Source: Chrysopilus asiliformis (taxonomy: Eukaryota; Arthropoda; Insecta; Diptera; Rhagionidae). Taken from it: 64,000 nt of DNA. The notes under the pieces were generated by a model. The model searched no databases. It saw only the letters and a program-made list of their open reading frames with translations, and was not told the DNA's origin. Below are positions 1 to 9,044 of the stretch, in pieces. Position numbers and translations under genes: made by a program. The first letter of the stretch is position 1. Every line of letters starts with the position of its first letter. Location: contig OZ035960.1 in assembly GCA_964034945.1 (NCBI GenBank), positions 75,180,585 through 75,244,584 on the forward strand. Reading direction: 5' to 3'.

Positions 1-511
1 ATAATTGCTTCCCAAAGAACACTGATGTACGAAATTTTTTCAGAAATTTGATTTTTTTAGTTTTCCTTTTCCATTATGAAGCGCTCATATTCAAATTCAA
101 TTACTATGTCATGGGATTGGGAAAACAAATATTTAATAACCACAAATAATGATAACCGTCAATGTCGAGTTTGCAGTTACATGTCGAATAAAAAATTCAA
201 TCTAAAACGCCATTACAACAGCTGTCATAAGTTCGATTTTGCCCGATGCAATGAAGTAGAAAGAGTAAGACAGGTTGACAACTTAAAGAAAGCTTTTTTA
301 GAGAAATTTCTCTTAGGCGGAACATATGATTCTGAAATTGCATAATGATAAATTGTGTAGTTCACTGTTCCTAAACGTCTCCATCAAAAGCGAAAGAGCG
401 TAAAAAATGAAAAAGATGCGTATTCTCATTTTGTGTTATAGTATATGAAGAAACATAAAATTTTTTCGAGTAGTAGTAAATCACTACATACATGGTGCCG
501 AGGCCTGATAT
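1..511 (+). repeat. Direct repeat unit, copy 1 (hAT BED-finger segment)
   Basis: This block matches 772-1286 base for base over most of its length, at an offset of 771. Each copy carries the same short open frame and the same ~165 bp downstream tail ending near GGCCTGATATAAACC. The copies differ by scattered substitutions, so the duplication is not brand new. The window edge may cut the left end. About 260 bp of unrelated sequence (512-771) separates the copies, and I recognise nothing in it. Confidence 0.85.
76..345 (+). pseudogene. BED-type zinc-finger N-terminal fragment of a hAT transposase
   Basis: The 89-residue frame starts at an ATG and contains CRVCSYMSNKKFNLKRHY followed by NSCH. 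This is the Cys-x2-Cys...His-x4-5-Cys/His pattern of a BED-like DNA-binding finger (residues ~34-55), as found at the N-terminus of hAT transposases of the GTF2IRD2/ZBED5-like type. The frame stops after a basic segment (residues ~60-89), whereas a full hAT transposase has 500-650 residues, so the catalytic part is missing. It is either a remnant or a free-standing BED-finger peptide. The second copy at 847 keeps the same length, which hints at one ancestral truncated unit. A C-terminal hAT piece of a similar type lies at 36885-37032, but no physical link is visible. Confidence 0.6.
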
Positions 512-771
512 AAACCAAGCCTGGGCCCTCCTTGGCTCGTCTGGCTCCTCAATACGATAACATTTTTATTCAAATTTTACGAGAATGCAATCAATGTATG
601 AACATTTTTACTTGACTCTCCAACGCAATGATACGTGTTGGTTGACGACGGCCACTTCGGCAGCCGAAATCAAACGATTCACTAACAATCGATGCAGCGA
701 GCCTACGACAGCCATTCAGTATGATTTCTGCTGTTGATGCGTACGGATGTATATATTTGCTCCCCAAAACC

Positions 772-1286
772 CTAATTGCTTTCCAAAGTACACTGACGTA
801 CGAAATTTTTTCAGATATTTGATTTTTTCAGTTTTCATTTTCCATTATGAAGCGTTCATATTCAAATTCAAATACTATGTCATGTGATTGGGAAAACAAA
901 TATTTAATAACCACAAATAATGATAACCGTCAATGTCTAGTTTGCAGTTACATGTCGAATAAAAAATTCAATCTAGAACGCCATTACAACAGCTGCCATA
1001 AGTCCGATTTTGCCCGATACAATGAAGTAGGAAGAGTAAGACAGGTTGACAACTTAAAGAAAGCTTTTTTAGAGAAATTTCTCTTAGGCGGAACATATGA
1101 TTCTGAAATTGCATAATGATAAATTGTGTAGTTCACTGTTCCTAAACGTCTCCATCAAAAGCGAAAGAGCGTAAAAAATGAAAAAGATGCGTATTCTCAT
1201 TTTGTGTTATAGTATATGAAGAAACATAAAATTTCTTCGAGTAATAGTAAATCACTACATACATGGTGCCCAGGCCTGATATAAAC
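772..1286 (+). repeat. Direct repeat unit, copy 2 (hAT BED-finger segment)
   Basis: Second copy of the unit at 1-511 in the same orientation. Alignment starts near the CTAATTGCTT stretch and stops after GATATAAACC, where the flanks diverge. No terminal inverted repeat or target duplication is obvious, so a segmental or unequal-exchange origin is as likely as two insertions. Confidence 0.85.
847..1116 (+). pseudogene. BED-type zinc-finger fragment, copy 2
   Basis: 89-residue frame parallel to that at 76. It has the finger CLVCSYMSNKKFNLERHY followed by NSCH, and the same C-terminal GGTYDSEIA before the stop. It differs at a handful of residues (for example R to L in the first Cys-x2-Cys, K to E near the His, F to S after the finger). 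Both copies keep the frame, including all zinc ligands. That is mildly surprising for a dead fragment, but the duplication may simply be recent. The function beyond DNA binding is unknown. Confidence 0.6.
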
Positions 1287-2242
1287 CCAAAAAGAACGAA
1301 ATACTAATAAACCACAATAACCATATCGATGTTTGCAGTAACTGTTATTATTCTCTTTAACTCTTGTAACCGTCCCAGTGACGTCGTGTTTAATTTATTC
1401 AATCTGTTTTCTTGTTTTTATAATTGTACGATGTCAAACAATTTTGATTTATTTCGTTTCATTTTATTTATCATTGTCAATCAGTTCTTAATGTAATATC
1501 CAAATAGTTTCCATAAAACACAATGTAAGTAGAATTAACTAAAACTAAGTAAAATAAAATAATTGTAATCCATCCATTATAAGCAGCCTGAAGATGATCG
1601 TATACACGATCGAAACGTCGAATGATTTAACATAAACATAACAAAAATACAACGATCAGAACCAAAAAAGACCTCTGGTTTTATTTCAAAGGACCGATAA
1701 GCCCATTTACAAAAATCAACAAGCATGAACACAGCGGTCAACCCACACAGATTTCAGACTTTTTTAATATCTTGAGTTTTTTTTTGAGCGCAGTTTTTCT
1801 TTCGTGCAGTTGTGGAAGTAAACTTTTTCTATTGTAAAGTTTTTCTAAAATGAAAATTCAAGACCTCGGTGCAAAAAGCGGTCATGTCCACTTTTTTGCG
1901 AAAATGAGTTATTGATGCCAAATGCAAGAATAAACGAATGCGCACATTTGGCTGCAAAGAGCATACTTTTTAGAGGCCTGTGTAAAAAGTTATTAAAGAA
2001 AAGATGCATTGTTTCATATAATTTGACGCGGAATTTTTTCCAAAAAAATTTTTTTTTTTATTCTGGGAGTTTTGTTTTGTTAAATTGAATATTTTTTTAT
2101 TTTATTTGTTTTTTACTAAATAAAGGCTAGTTAACAAGTCTGGACTGTATTTTGTAGTCATAAATAAATTTTAAAAACCGCTTTTTTACTCTTGGGTGCA
2201 CAAAACACTATGTCCAAAACTTTAAAATGTCCATAACTTTTT
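1287..2242. other. Non-coding interval with a hammerhead-like motif
   Basis: No gene is recognisable. The stretch is AT-rich. It contains a CTGAAGA...CGAAAC motif at 1587-1620 (see findings). A ~36 bp segment at 1861-1897 recurs inverted at 3323-3361, and ACACAGCGGTCAA near 1728 has a matching inverted partner near 3640. These two inverted pairs suggest the ends of an older element enclosing the mini-me-like copy that follows, but no clean target duplication could be read. Confidence 0.4.
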
Positions 2243-2850
2243 CAAAAAAAAAACATAACAAAAGCTATAATTGCCAATCTGGCAATCATTGGAGATTTGA
2301 TATTCGTATGGTGATATTCGTATCAAAATTGGAACAGTTGTACCTAAATTCCACTTTGAAGTCAAACTTTCCAATTAGATTTTTTAAAATTTATTCCAAT
2401 CGGATTTTGATGTATGGGAGTTTTATGTAGAATCATATCCTAAATAACTTTTGTTCTTGTACTTTTTTGATTTTTAATTTTGATAAGATGTACCGTTTTT
2501 GAGATATACAAAAACCGTGTTCGTTCGTATGGGGGGTACCCCCCCTAATGGCCCATTAACGAACTTAGCCTCGCATTTTACGAAAAACGAATCTGCGCAA
2601 AATTTCAAGTCTCTAGCTCAATCCGTGCGCCCGCAGTCCGCGCCACAGACAGACGGACAGACAGACGGACAGACAGACGGACAGACGGACAGACGGACAG
2701 ACGGACGGACGGACATGCAAAATTGAATTTTTTTTATCATTCTAAACACACTAGTGTAATTTATTTTTGTGTGTGATGACGGGATATTGGCGTTACAAAC
2801 GGTAAAGCAAAGTTAATATACCCTTTGGTTTCACCATACGGGTATAAAAA
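2243..2850 (+). mobile_element. Mini-me-like non-autonomous element, copy 1
   Basis: One of six good copies in the window (others at 3757, 6621, 10093, 42947 and 46301). The shared layout is a 5' CATAACAAAAGCTATAATTG, then a short palindrome ATTGCCA-ATC-TGGCAAT, a ~300 bp body, and a GGTACCCCCC stretch. A purine-strand GTCY microsatellite follows (CAGA/CGGA repeats, here 2645-2715). The end is ATACCC...GGT..ACC...GGGTAT followed by A's. GTCY microsatellites inside a short mobile element are the hallmark of dipteran mini-me/DINE-1-class repeats. Short open frames across it have no coding meaning. Confidence 0.75.
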
Positions 2851-3756
2851 ACATTACTTGTTAAGAAGTTTACTGTCTAATAAATGAATAACAATAATAT
2901 GAAGAAAGGGAAAACATTTTTTACTTGAATTTAATTGACTTGAATTTATTTGTTATGTTCAAAAGCCATCTATTCCACGCTCATTATTTTCAAAGCGGTT
3001 CTATTCCAAGGGGTTAGCGTCAAAGTGGTTCTATTCCAAATTAAATATTGAAATTTTGGAAAACCTAGGTGCTTCTGATTTATGACACTTATAATATTAG
3101 CTTTTATGATGTTGCACTTTAATTTGAAGATACAGAGATTTCGGTTGGTTGGTGCATACATTAACTATAGCTTTTTCTGCATTATCTCGAAATCGCTTAT
3201 AGTGGAGTAGACTCGTTTTGAACCTAATAGACACACATGCTTGATTTAAACTGTAAATTGTTTACTTTGTCCCAGAGCAAAAATTTCACGCTAATATGTT
3301 ATTTGTCTTTCCTGAAAAATTTGAAAAAGTGGAGATGACCGCTTTTTGCACCGAGGTCTTCATTATCATTATCGAAAAAACCATAACAGAAAGCTTTGGA
3401 AGTTGAGGTGCTTTTTTTAAGTTTTCCAATGTGGAAGTTGAAGCTTAAAGCTTTGGAAGTTGCAAGGTTTTCCAATGTGGAAAGCGTCACGTTTTGTGGA
3501 AAGCAAATGCTGACGCCAAACCATAAGTTTTTACCCATTCAAAAATCGCCCAACGCGCCAAAAGAAGTTATCACTTCAATAAAATAAAAAAAAAGATTTT
3601 ATTTATAAAAATGCACTAACAACAAAAAAAATCAATTTTTGACCGCTGTGTGTCAGAATTAACAGTGAGATAAATATTTATTTTATTTAATTTTTTATGC
3701 TTTTATCTCGCTTATATCTCTGACACAGGACCCAAAAACTTTTTTTTTTAGTGCAT
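2851..3756. other. Non-coding interval between inverted mini-me-like copies
   Basis: No gene is seen. The interval holds the inverted partner (3323-3361) of the segment at 1861-1897. Near 3535-3600 there is a stretch resembling the interior of Helitron-B (CCCAACGCGCC context). The rest is AT-rich and unassigned. Confidence 0.35.
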
Positions 3757-4350
3757 TTTTATACCCGTATGGTGAAACCAAAGGGTATATTAACTTTGCC
3801 TTACCGTTTGTAACGCCAAGATCCCGTCATCACACACAAAAATGAATTACACCAGTGTGTTTAGAATGATAAAAATAATTAATTTCTGCATGTCCGTCCG
3901 TCTGTCCGTCTGTCTGTCCGTCTGTCTGTCCGTCTGTCCGTCTGTCCGTCTGTCTGTCTGTGGCGCGCATTGCGGGCGCACGGATTGAGCTAGAGACTTG
4001 AAATTTTGCGCAGGTCCGTTTTTCGTAAAATGCGAGGCTAAGTTCGTTAATGGGCAAAAATGGACCATTAGGGGGGGTACCCCCCATACGAACGAAAATG
4101 TTTTTTGTTAATATCTCAAAAACGGTGCATCTTATCAAAAAAGTGCAAGAACAAAAGTTATTTCGGATATGATTCTACATAAAACTCCCATACATCAAAA
4201 TCCGATTGGAATAAATTTTAAAAATTCTTATTGGAAAGTTTGACTTCAAAGTGGAATTTTGGTACAACTGTTCGAATTTTGATACGAATATCACCATACG
4301 GGTCTCCAATGATTGCCAGATTGGCAATTATAGCTTTTGTTATGTTTTTA
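3757..4350 (-). mobile_element. Mini-me-like element, copy 2, inverted
   Basis: Minus-strand copy: it begins with TTTTTATACCCGTATGGTG on the plus strand and ends in the CAAAAGCTATAATTGCC complement. The GTCY tract is at 3894-3958. It is oriented opposite to the copy at 2243, about 900 bp away, so the two could pair as a long hairpin. The open frames reported across it read through the microsatellite and are not genes. Confidence 0.75.
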
Positions 4351-4740
4351 AATTAAAACTTTTCATTATTTTGTTTTTGTTTTTTTTTTACCTCCGACGG
4401 AACGGAGATGGTATATGCGTTTGGCTTAACCCTCTAGCCGGAATGTCCGACAAAAGGTGGGCTTCAGGGAATTCGCTTGTTTATAACGGGGAACAATTTT
4501 AATCGCCGGAAATCGCCGGAACGTGTTACACTGACTTTTGTAAGTTATCGCTTTACATGCTGCAAAAAATTTAGCCGTGTACGTTGTCTTAATTACGGTC
4601 TGTCGCAAGTTGAAAGTCATATTTTGGTGAATTTTTTCGGAAATATTCCGGTTAGAGGGTTAAAGTTTGTGAGCATTGAGTTTGTGTGTCCTTAACTTGT
4701 AACTTGTGAACCATTCAACCGATTTCGGTCCCGTTATTCC
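4351..4740. other. Unassigned interval
   Basis: T-rich at 4370-4390, then a mixed-composition segment starting near CCTCCGACGGAACGG. A motif resembling TAACCCTCTAGCCGGAATG (4428-4446) is partly mirrored by CCGGTTAGAGGGTTAA (4649-4664). This inverted pair of about 15 bp bounds ~230 bp and could be a small MITE. No coding signal. Confidence 0.35.
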
Positions 4741-5280
4741 CCCTTCCCCACTCAATTTAAACCCCCTCTCCATGTATCTCCTGATCCACTGGATCGATCC
4801 CAATCCCGGTTTCGGCATTCGGTTGTAAATAATGAAAGGAATATTTTGGTGTACAAGAGTTCCTCCTACCCCCTCAATTTACATCCCCTCTCCTTGTATC
4901 TCCTGATCCTCTGAACCGATTCGGATCCCGCTTTCGGCATTTGCTTGTAAATAATGAAAGGAATATTTTAAACCCACTCTCTTTGTACCTTCTGATCCAC
5001 TGAACCGATTTCGATCCCGCTTCCACAATTTCCTTGTAAATAATGAAAGGAATATTTTAGTGTACAACAGGTATCCCTCTTCCCTCAATTTAAACCCCCT
5101 CTCCTTGTACCTTCTGATCCACTGAACCGATTTCGATCTCGCTTCCGCCATTTCCTTGTAAATAATGAAAGGAATATTTTAGTGTACAAGAGTTCCCCCT
5201 CCCCCTCAATTTACAATCACTCTCCAAGTACCTTCTGATTCTCTGAACCGTTTTCGATCCCGCTTCGGCATTCAAGGGAC
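4741..5280. repeat. Tandem array of ~120 bp units (about five)
   Basis: Five head-to-tail units share CTCAATTTAAACCCC, CTGATCCACTGAACCGATT, a CGATCCCGCTTC stretch, and TTGTAAATAATGAAAGGAAT. Four units are ~120 bp and one (starting ~4970) is ~103 bp because it lacks the GTGTACAAGAG piece. Unit sequences have drifted by single bases. The minus-strand open frames across the array (4879-5275) are an artefact of periodicity. Similar phrases (CTGAACCACTGAAGGGATT) occur in Helitron-C, so this is probably the interior of a related Helitron. Confidence 0.75.
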
Positions 5281-5575
5281 ATTACTTCAAAAAAAATTGT
5301 TAATCTTTAAATAATTACTAGGGGCTGCGCCCCGAACCGCTTCGCGGTTCATCCCCCTTACGCAAGTCGGCCTTCGGCCTCCCTGCCCCCGTCGGCCTAC
5401 GGCCTCCACAACTACTCGGCCTTCGGCCTCGCCCCTCGCGCTTGAATTGTTGGAATTTGATGTATGCAGATGTTATGTAAAATTATTTAAATATATTTCA
5501 GCTCTCGCCTTCCTCTTTACTCGGCCTTCGGCCTCGAGTCGAATGCATATAGTTAACCCAAAATAGGGAAATTTT

Positions 5576-6620
5576 TTTAGAGACATTTTTCTTTTTGACC
5601 CAACGGTGTATTACAAAATCGTACTGTTTACTTACAATATATTCAATAACGGTAAAAGGTGGTTATCCACACGGGGAAAGACAATATTGTGGGAAATGTC
5701 ATTCTTTTTAATTCATGTCATACATTGAAGCACCAAATCCCTGTAGAATTGCAGAAGATAGCAAGTGAGGGCTATACATAACGATGGTATCTATACTGTT
5801 TTTCGCAGTATTATATTGTTTTTCAGAGTCCAATACTGCATTACTGCTTTTTTCCCCCAAAAAATTGTGTTTAAATACTCAGAAAACTTTAATTCTTTAA
5901 CGTTTCGAAATTCAAATTTATTAATAGCAATGCAAAACGTCAGTGGCAACACAAAACAGTGGCAACACATGGCAAGTGTAAATACATTCAAACGACGAAC
6001 AGCGAAGTATTGATGGCAACATGTCATATAGATTCGCTTCTTCCTTTCCCCATCGATTACTGTCTTGTCATTATTCATCCTTCTTCAGAACGCGTTACTT
6101 TGATTTTGTTTTCCATTGTTAATTTAAAAGAATAAAAATGTCGAAATTAAAAGCAAAGACACAAATTTTCATTGAATAAAATTTATACTGCGAAAAATAC
6201 TGTTTTTTCAAATCGATTTACTGCTTTTTTAAATTTTTAGGTGAAATATACTGTTTTTTGTCCGAAAAAAGATACTATACATAAAAAGAGGGGTAGATAT
6301 TAGTGAGCAAAAATTTTTCCTGCGGGCTGACCTCTCTCATGGTGAAAACCGGATCCGAAACCCTTAAGCGCATAAAGAGGTTTCAAGAGAGGGAAAGGGG
6401 TTGCTATTAAATTGGATCCGACACCCTTGAGAAAGAGATATCAGAAGAAACGGGGATTGACATCAAAAATAATCATATCCTTTATTCTGTCAATAACTGT
6501 ACCTGTGTGCAAAGTTTGATCAAATTCGGCCGCGCCGTTTTTGCGTGATGCCGGAACAAACATTCAGTCAAACAGACAGAAATACCGACCGACATACAGA
6601 CGGACGGACAAACATAAATT
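5576..6620. repeat. Duplicated non-coding segment inside Helitron-B composite
   Basis: This matches 41176-42946 closely once the 905 bp hAT MITE is removed there. It includes a run of TACTGTTTTTCGCAGTATTA-type short inverted motifs near 5795-5815 and 6190-6270. A ~205 bp piece (about 6320-6525) is missing from the second copy. Minus-strand open frames at 5791-6078 and 6482-6739 have no recognisable domain, and their partners in the other copy do not preserve length, so I do not call genes. Confidence 0.6.
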
Positions 6621-7153
6621 TTAAGCATAACAAAACCTATAATTGCCAGTCTGGCAATTATTAGAAACTCGTATAGTGATATTCCAATCAAAATTCGAAC
6701 AGTTGTATCAAAATTCCAGTTTGAAGTCAAACTTTCCAATAAGATTTTTTAAAATTTGTTCCAATAGGATTTTGATGTATGGGAGTTTTATGCAGAACCA
6801 TATCCTAAATAACTTTTGTTCTTTCACTTTTTTGGTGAGATGCACCGTTTTTGAGATATTCGCAAAAAACGTTATCGTTCGTATGGGGGGTACCCCCTAA
6901 TGGTTCATTTTTGTTCATTAACGAACTTAGCCTCGCATTTTGCGAAAAACGGATCTGCACAACATTTCAAGTCTCTAGCTCAATCCGTGCGCCCGCAATC
7001 CGCGCCACAGACGGACATGCAAAAATCAATTTTGTTTATCATTCTAAACACACTGGTGTAATACATTTTTATGTGTGATGACGGGGTCTTGGCGTTACAA
7101 ACGGTAAGGCAAAGTTAATATACCCGTTGGTTTCACCAAACGGGTATAAAAAT
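6621..7153 (+). mobile_element. Mini-me-like element, copy 3
   Basis: Same family as at 2243, with a variant 5' end (AACAAAACCTATAATTGCCA) and a very short GTCY tract. Immediately upstream (6570-6615) lies another CAGACAGA/CGGACGGA stretch. The 3' end ATACCC...GGGTATAAAAAT abuts the foldback-like element, whose 9 bp target duplication uses these last bases. Confidence 0.7.
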
Positions 7154-7495
7154 GGGTGCCGGTCAATTTATCGTAAACAATTTATCGTAAACAATTTATC
7201 GTGAACAATTTATCGTGAACAATTTATCGTAGAACAATTTATCGTAAGAACAATTTATCGTAAGAACAATTTATCGTAAGAACAATTTATCGTAAGAACA
7301 ATTTATCGTAAGAACAATTTATCGTAATGAAGATTATTGTGATGGGTTGGGTGGGTGAGGGGTTGGGCCGGATGAGTGGGTGGGTGGGGTGAGTGGGTGG
7401 GTGGTGGGAAGGAGAGGAAGGGGGAGGGGGATGGGGGAGGGGGAAGGGGTGGGGGAAGGGGAGGGGGGTGGGGAAAGGGGTGGGGGAGGGGGAAG

Positions 7496-7532
<37 letters not shown>

Positions 7533-7766
7533 CGTAAACATTTTGTCGTAAGGAATATTATTTTTACAAATTCGGGCGCCCGATAAATTGTCTTACGATA
7601 AATTGTCTTACGATAAATTGTTTTACGATAAATTGTTTTACGATAAATTGTTTTACGATAAATTGTTCTTACGATAAATTGTTCTTACGATAAATTGTTC
7701 TTACGATCAATTGTTCACGATAAATTGTTTTACGATAAATTGTTCACGATAAATTGTCCGCGAATT
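7154..7766. mobile_element. Foldback-like (FB/MULE-type) element with 9 bp target duplication
   Basis: Flanked by the 9 bp direct repeat TATAAAAAT (7145-7153 and 7767-7775). The uninterrupted site is present once at 43469-43477 in the paralogous copy, which fixes both borders. Each arm is a tandem array of ~15-16 bp units, CAATTTATCGTAAGAA on the left (7162-7327) and its complement on the right (~7577-7757). Between them lie a GT/G-rich core (~7340-7498) and an AT dinucleotide run (7499-7530). Outer ends are imperfect inverted repeats (GGGTGCCGGTCAATTTATCG versus its counterpart). Long terminal repeats made of subrepeats plus a 9 bp duplication is the Foldback/Mutator-like signature. No transposase is encoded. 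Confidence 0.8.
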
Positions 7767-7775
7767 TATAAAAAT

Positions 7776-8018
7776 GTCATTTTTGGCATCAGTATTATAC
7801 GACCAAATACATCAATGTATCCCAATAATTTTGAGAAAATCCAAAATTACAAAAATTGTCCCCCTTACAGTTTTTATTATATAGATGGGAAAAAAGTAAA
7901 GTGGACACATCTACAGATAGAGCTTTCCTTTAAAAAAAGAATAATCAAAATCGATTCTAAGCTGGAGCTCTGTCGAAAGAAATACATACAAAATCGCTTT
8001 GCCTTTTAAATATATAGA
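7776..8018 (-). mobile_element. Helitron-B 5'-end fragment
   Basis: Reading the minus strand from 8018, TCTATATATTTAAAAGGC followed by AAAGCGATTTTGTATG is the Helitron-B 5' terminus. The match continues for ~130 bp and then the sequence diverges. The same fragment is at 43478-43724 in the paralogous segment. It is a truncated or solo 5' end nested in the composite. Confidence 0.6.
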
Positions 8019-8274
8019 TCTTAACAACACGGATCGCAGCTGGGCGTTTAATGACGGGGTAAAATACCCATGCTCGAAGCCAGGGTTGCTGGTGCCAAGG
8101 TTTTGGTTTTTTAATTTAATTTTTTTTTTCATTTAGTTAAAACAAATTTTTTTCTTTGTGATTTTTGTGTTTTTTTTTGTATATGAAAACTGTTTAAAAC
8201 AAAAATAGAGACACTAATTATAAACCGAAAACGATTTTGATCAGATTTTCACCATTGTCCGTGATGATAATATT

Positions 8275-8860
8275 TTATGACTGAAGTTAGCTTGCCCATG
8301 AGGAGGCTGGAAAAACTAATTGGGTATTAGAGTTTTAAAATTCAAAACCGAAAGTCTTGAAGCGAACACGTTTATTTTCTAAAAGTTATTTCTGGAAGTT
8401 TTTTGTGCAAAAAAAACTTTAGCCCGACAACGATGGGTCTGTATCTAGTAAAATATTATTAAAAATTGGTGGAAAAGTAAAGATAATTTTCTAAAGATAA
8501 TTTAAAGATAATCTAAAGATAATTTTCTAAAAGTTATTTCTTGCATTAATTATCCTTACAGGACCTTCCGTTTTGAATTTTGAAAATCTAACACCGGATT
8601 CGGGATCAGCGACCCCAAAAACCCCCGAGTGATACTTTTCAGCCTCCTATTGAGCAGGATTCATGGCGAAAATCACGGTTTAAAAATACCCAAACCCCCT
8701 TTACCTCCCGTTCACCCCGTTAGTGCTAAAATTTCACCCCCTTAGCACTAAAATTTCGAAAAATCTCAATGGTTGGGACATATTCTGAAAGTTTCAAGTC
8801 TCTATCTTCAGGGGTTTGGGCTGGGCGTCAGGTTAAACGATTTTATATATAGAGCAGATG
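8275..8860. mobile_element. Degenerate Helitron-A-related fragments
   Basis: At 8390-8452 a tail resembling the Helitron-A 3' end is visible (TTTTTTGTGCAAAAAA, then GATGGGTCTG and CTAGT). At 8560-8640 there is an inverted piece of its ~120 bp unit (ACAGGACCTTCCGTTTTGAA). Both recur at 43980-44165 and 44250-44530. Confidence 0.5.
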
Positions 8861-8964
8861 GTTTTCACTTTTTCCAATAAAAGACGATGCGTAACAGATA
8901 TTCTTAATTTTACGTTTAAAAAACTCAATTTCAACAAAAAAAAATAAAAAAAAAATATTTTGCC

Positions 8965-9020
8965 ACCGCTCAGAATTGAACCCGTACCTGGCGCGATGTA
9001 GTTTACACTTATTCAGTAGT
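8965..9020 (-). repeat. tRNA-like B-box module, degenerate
   Basis: On the minus strand the stretch reads ...CGCGCCAGGTACGGGTTCAA then TTCTGAGCGGTGG. GGGTTCAATTC resembles the RNA polymerase III B box (GGTTCGANTCC). Eight related modules occur in the Helitron-B family of this window. It is not a functional tRNA: no cloverleaf with a 7 bp acceptor stem can be drawn by eye. Confidence 0.5.
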
Positions 9021-9044
9021 AAGAATATAAATTTTAAAGATAAA

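Noticed and set aside
2499..2726. Open frames across GTCY microsatellites (also 3830-4138, 10316-10555, 46372-46675)
   Set aside because: They encode only QTDGQTD-type repeats from the microsatellite and are not kept between copies of the element.
4879..5275. Minus-strand ORFs with repeated IRRY motifs
   Set aside because: Products of the ~120 bp tandem array; length and frame change between units.
5791..6078. 95 residue ORF conserved in part at 42343-42597
   Set aside because: The similarity reflects the duplicated DNA segment; the second copy is truncated and frameshifted relative to the first.
7162..7327. Regularly spaced short repeats resembling a CRISPR array
   Set aside because: Units are contiguous with no unique spacers, are mirrored in inverted orientation, and sit in a eukaryotic foldback element.
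7287..7541. Pro/Ser-rich minus-strand ORF
   Set aside because: Translation of the G-rich core and AT run of the foldback-like element; low-complexity artefact.
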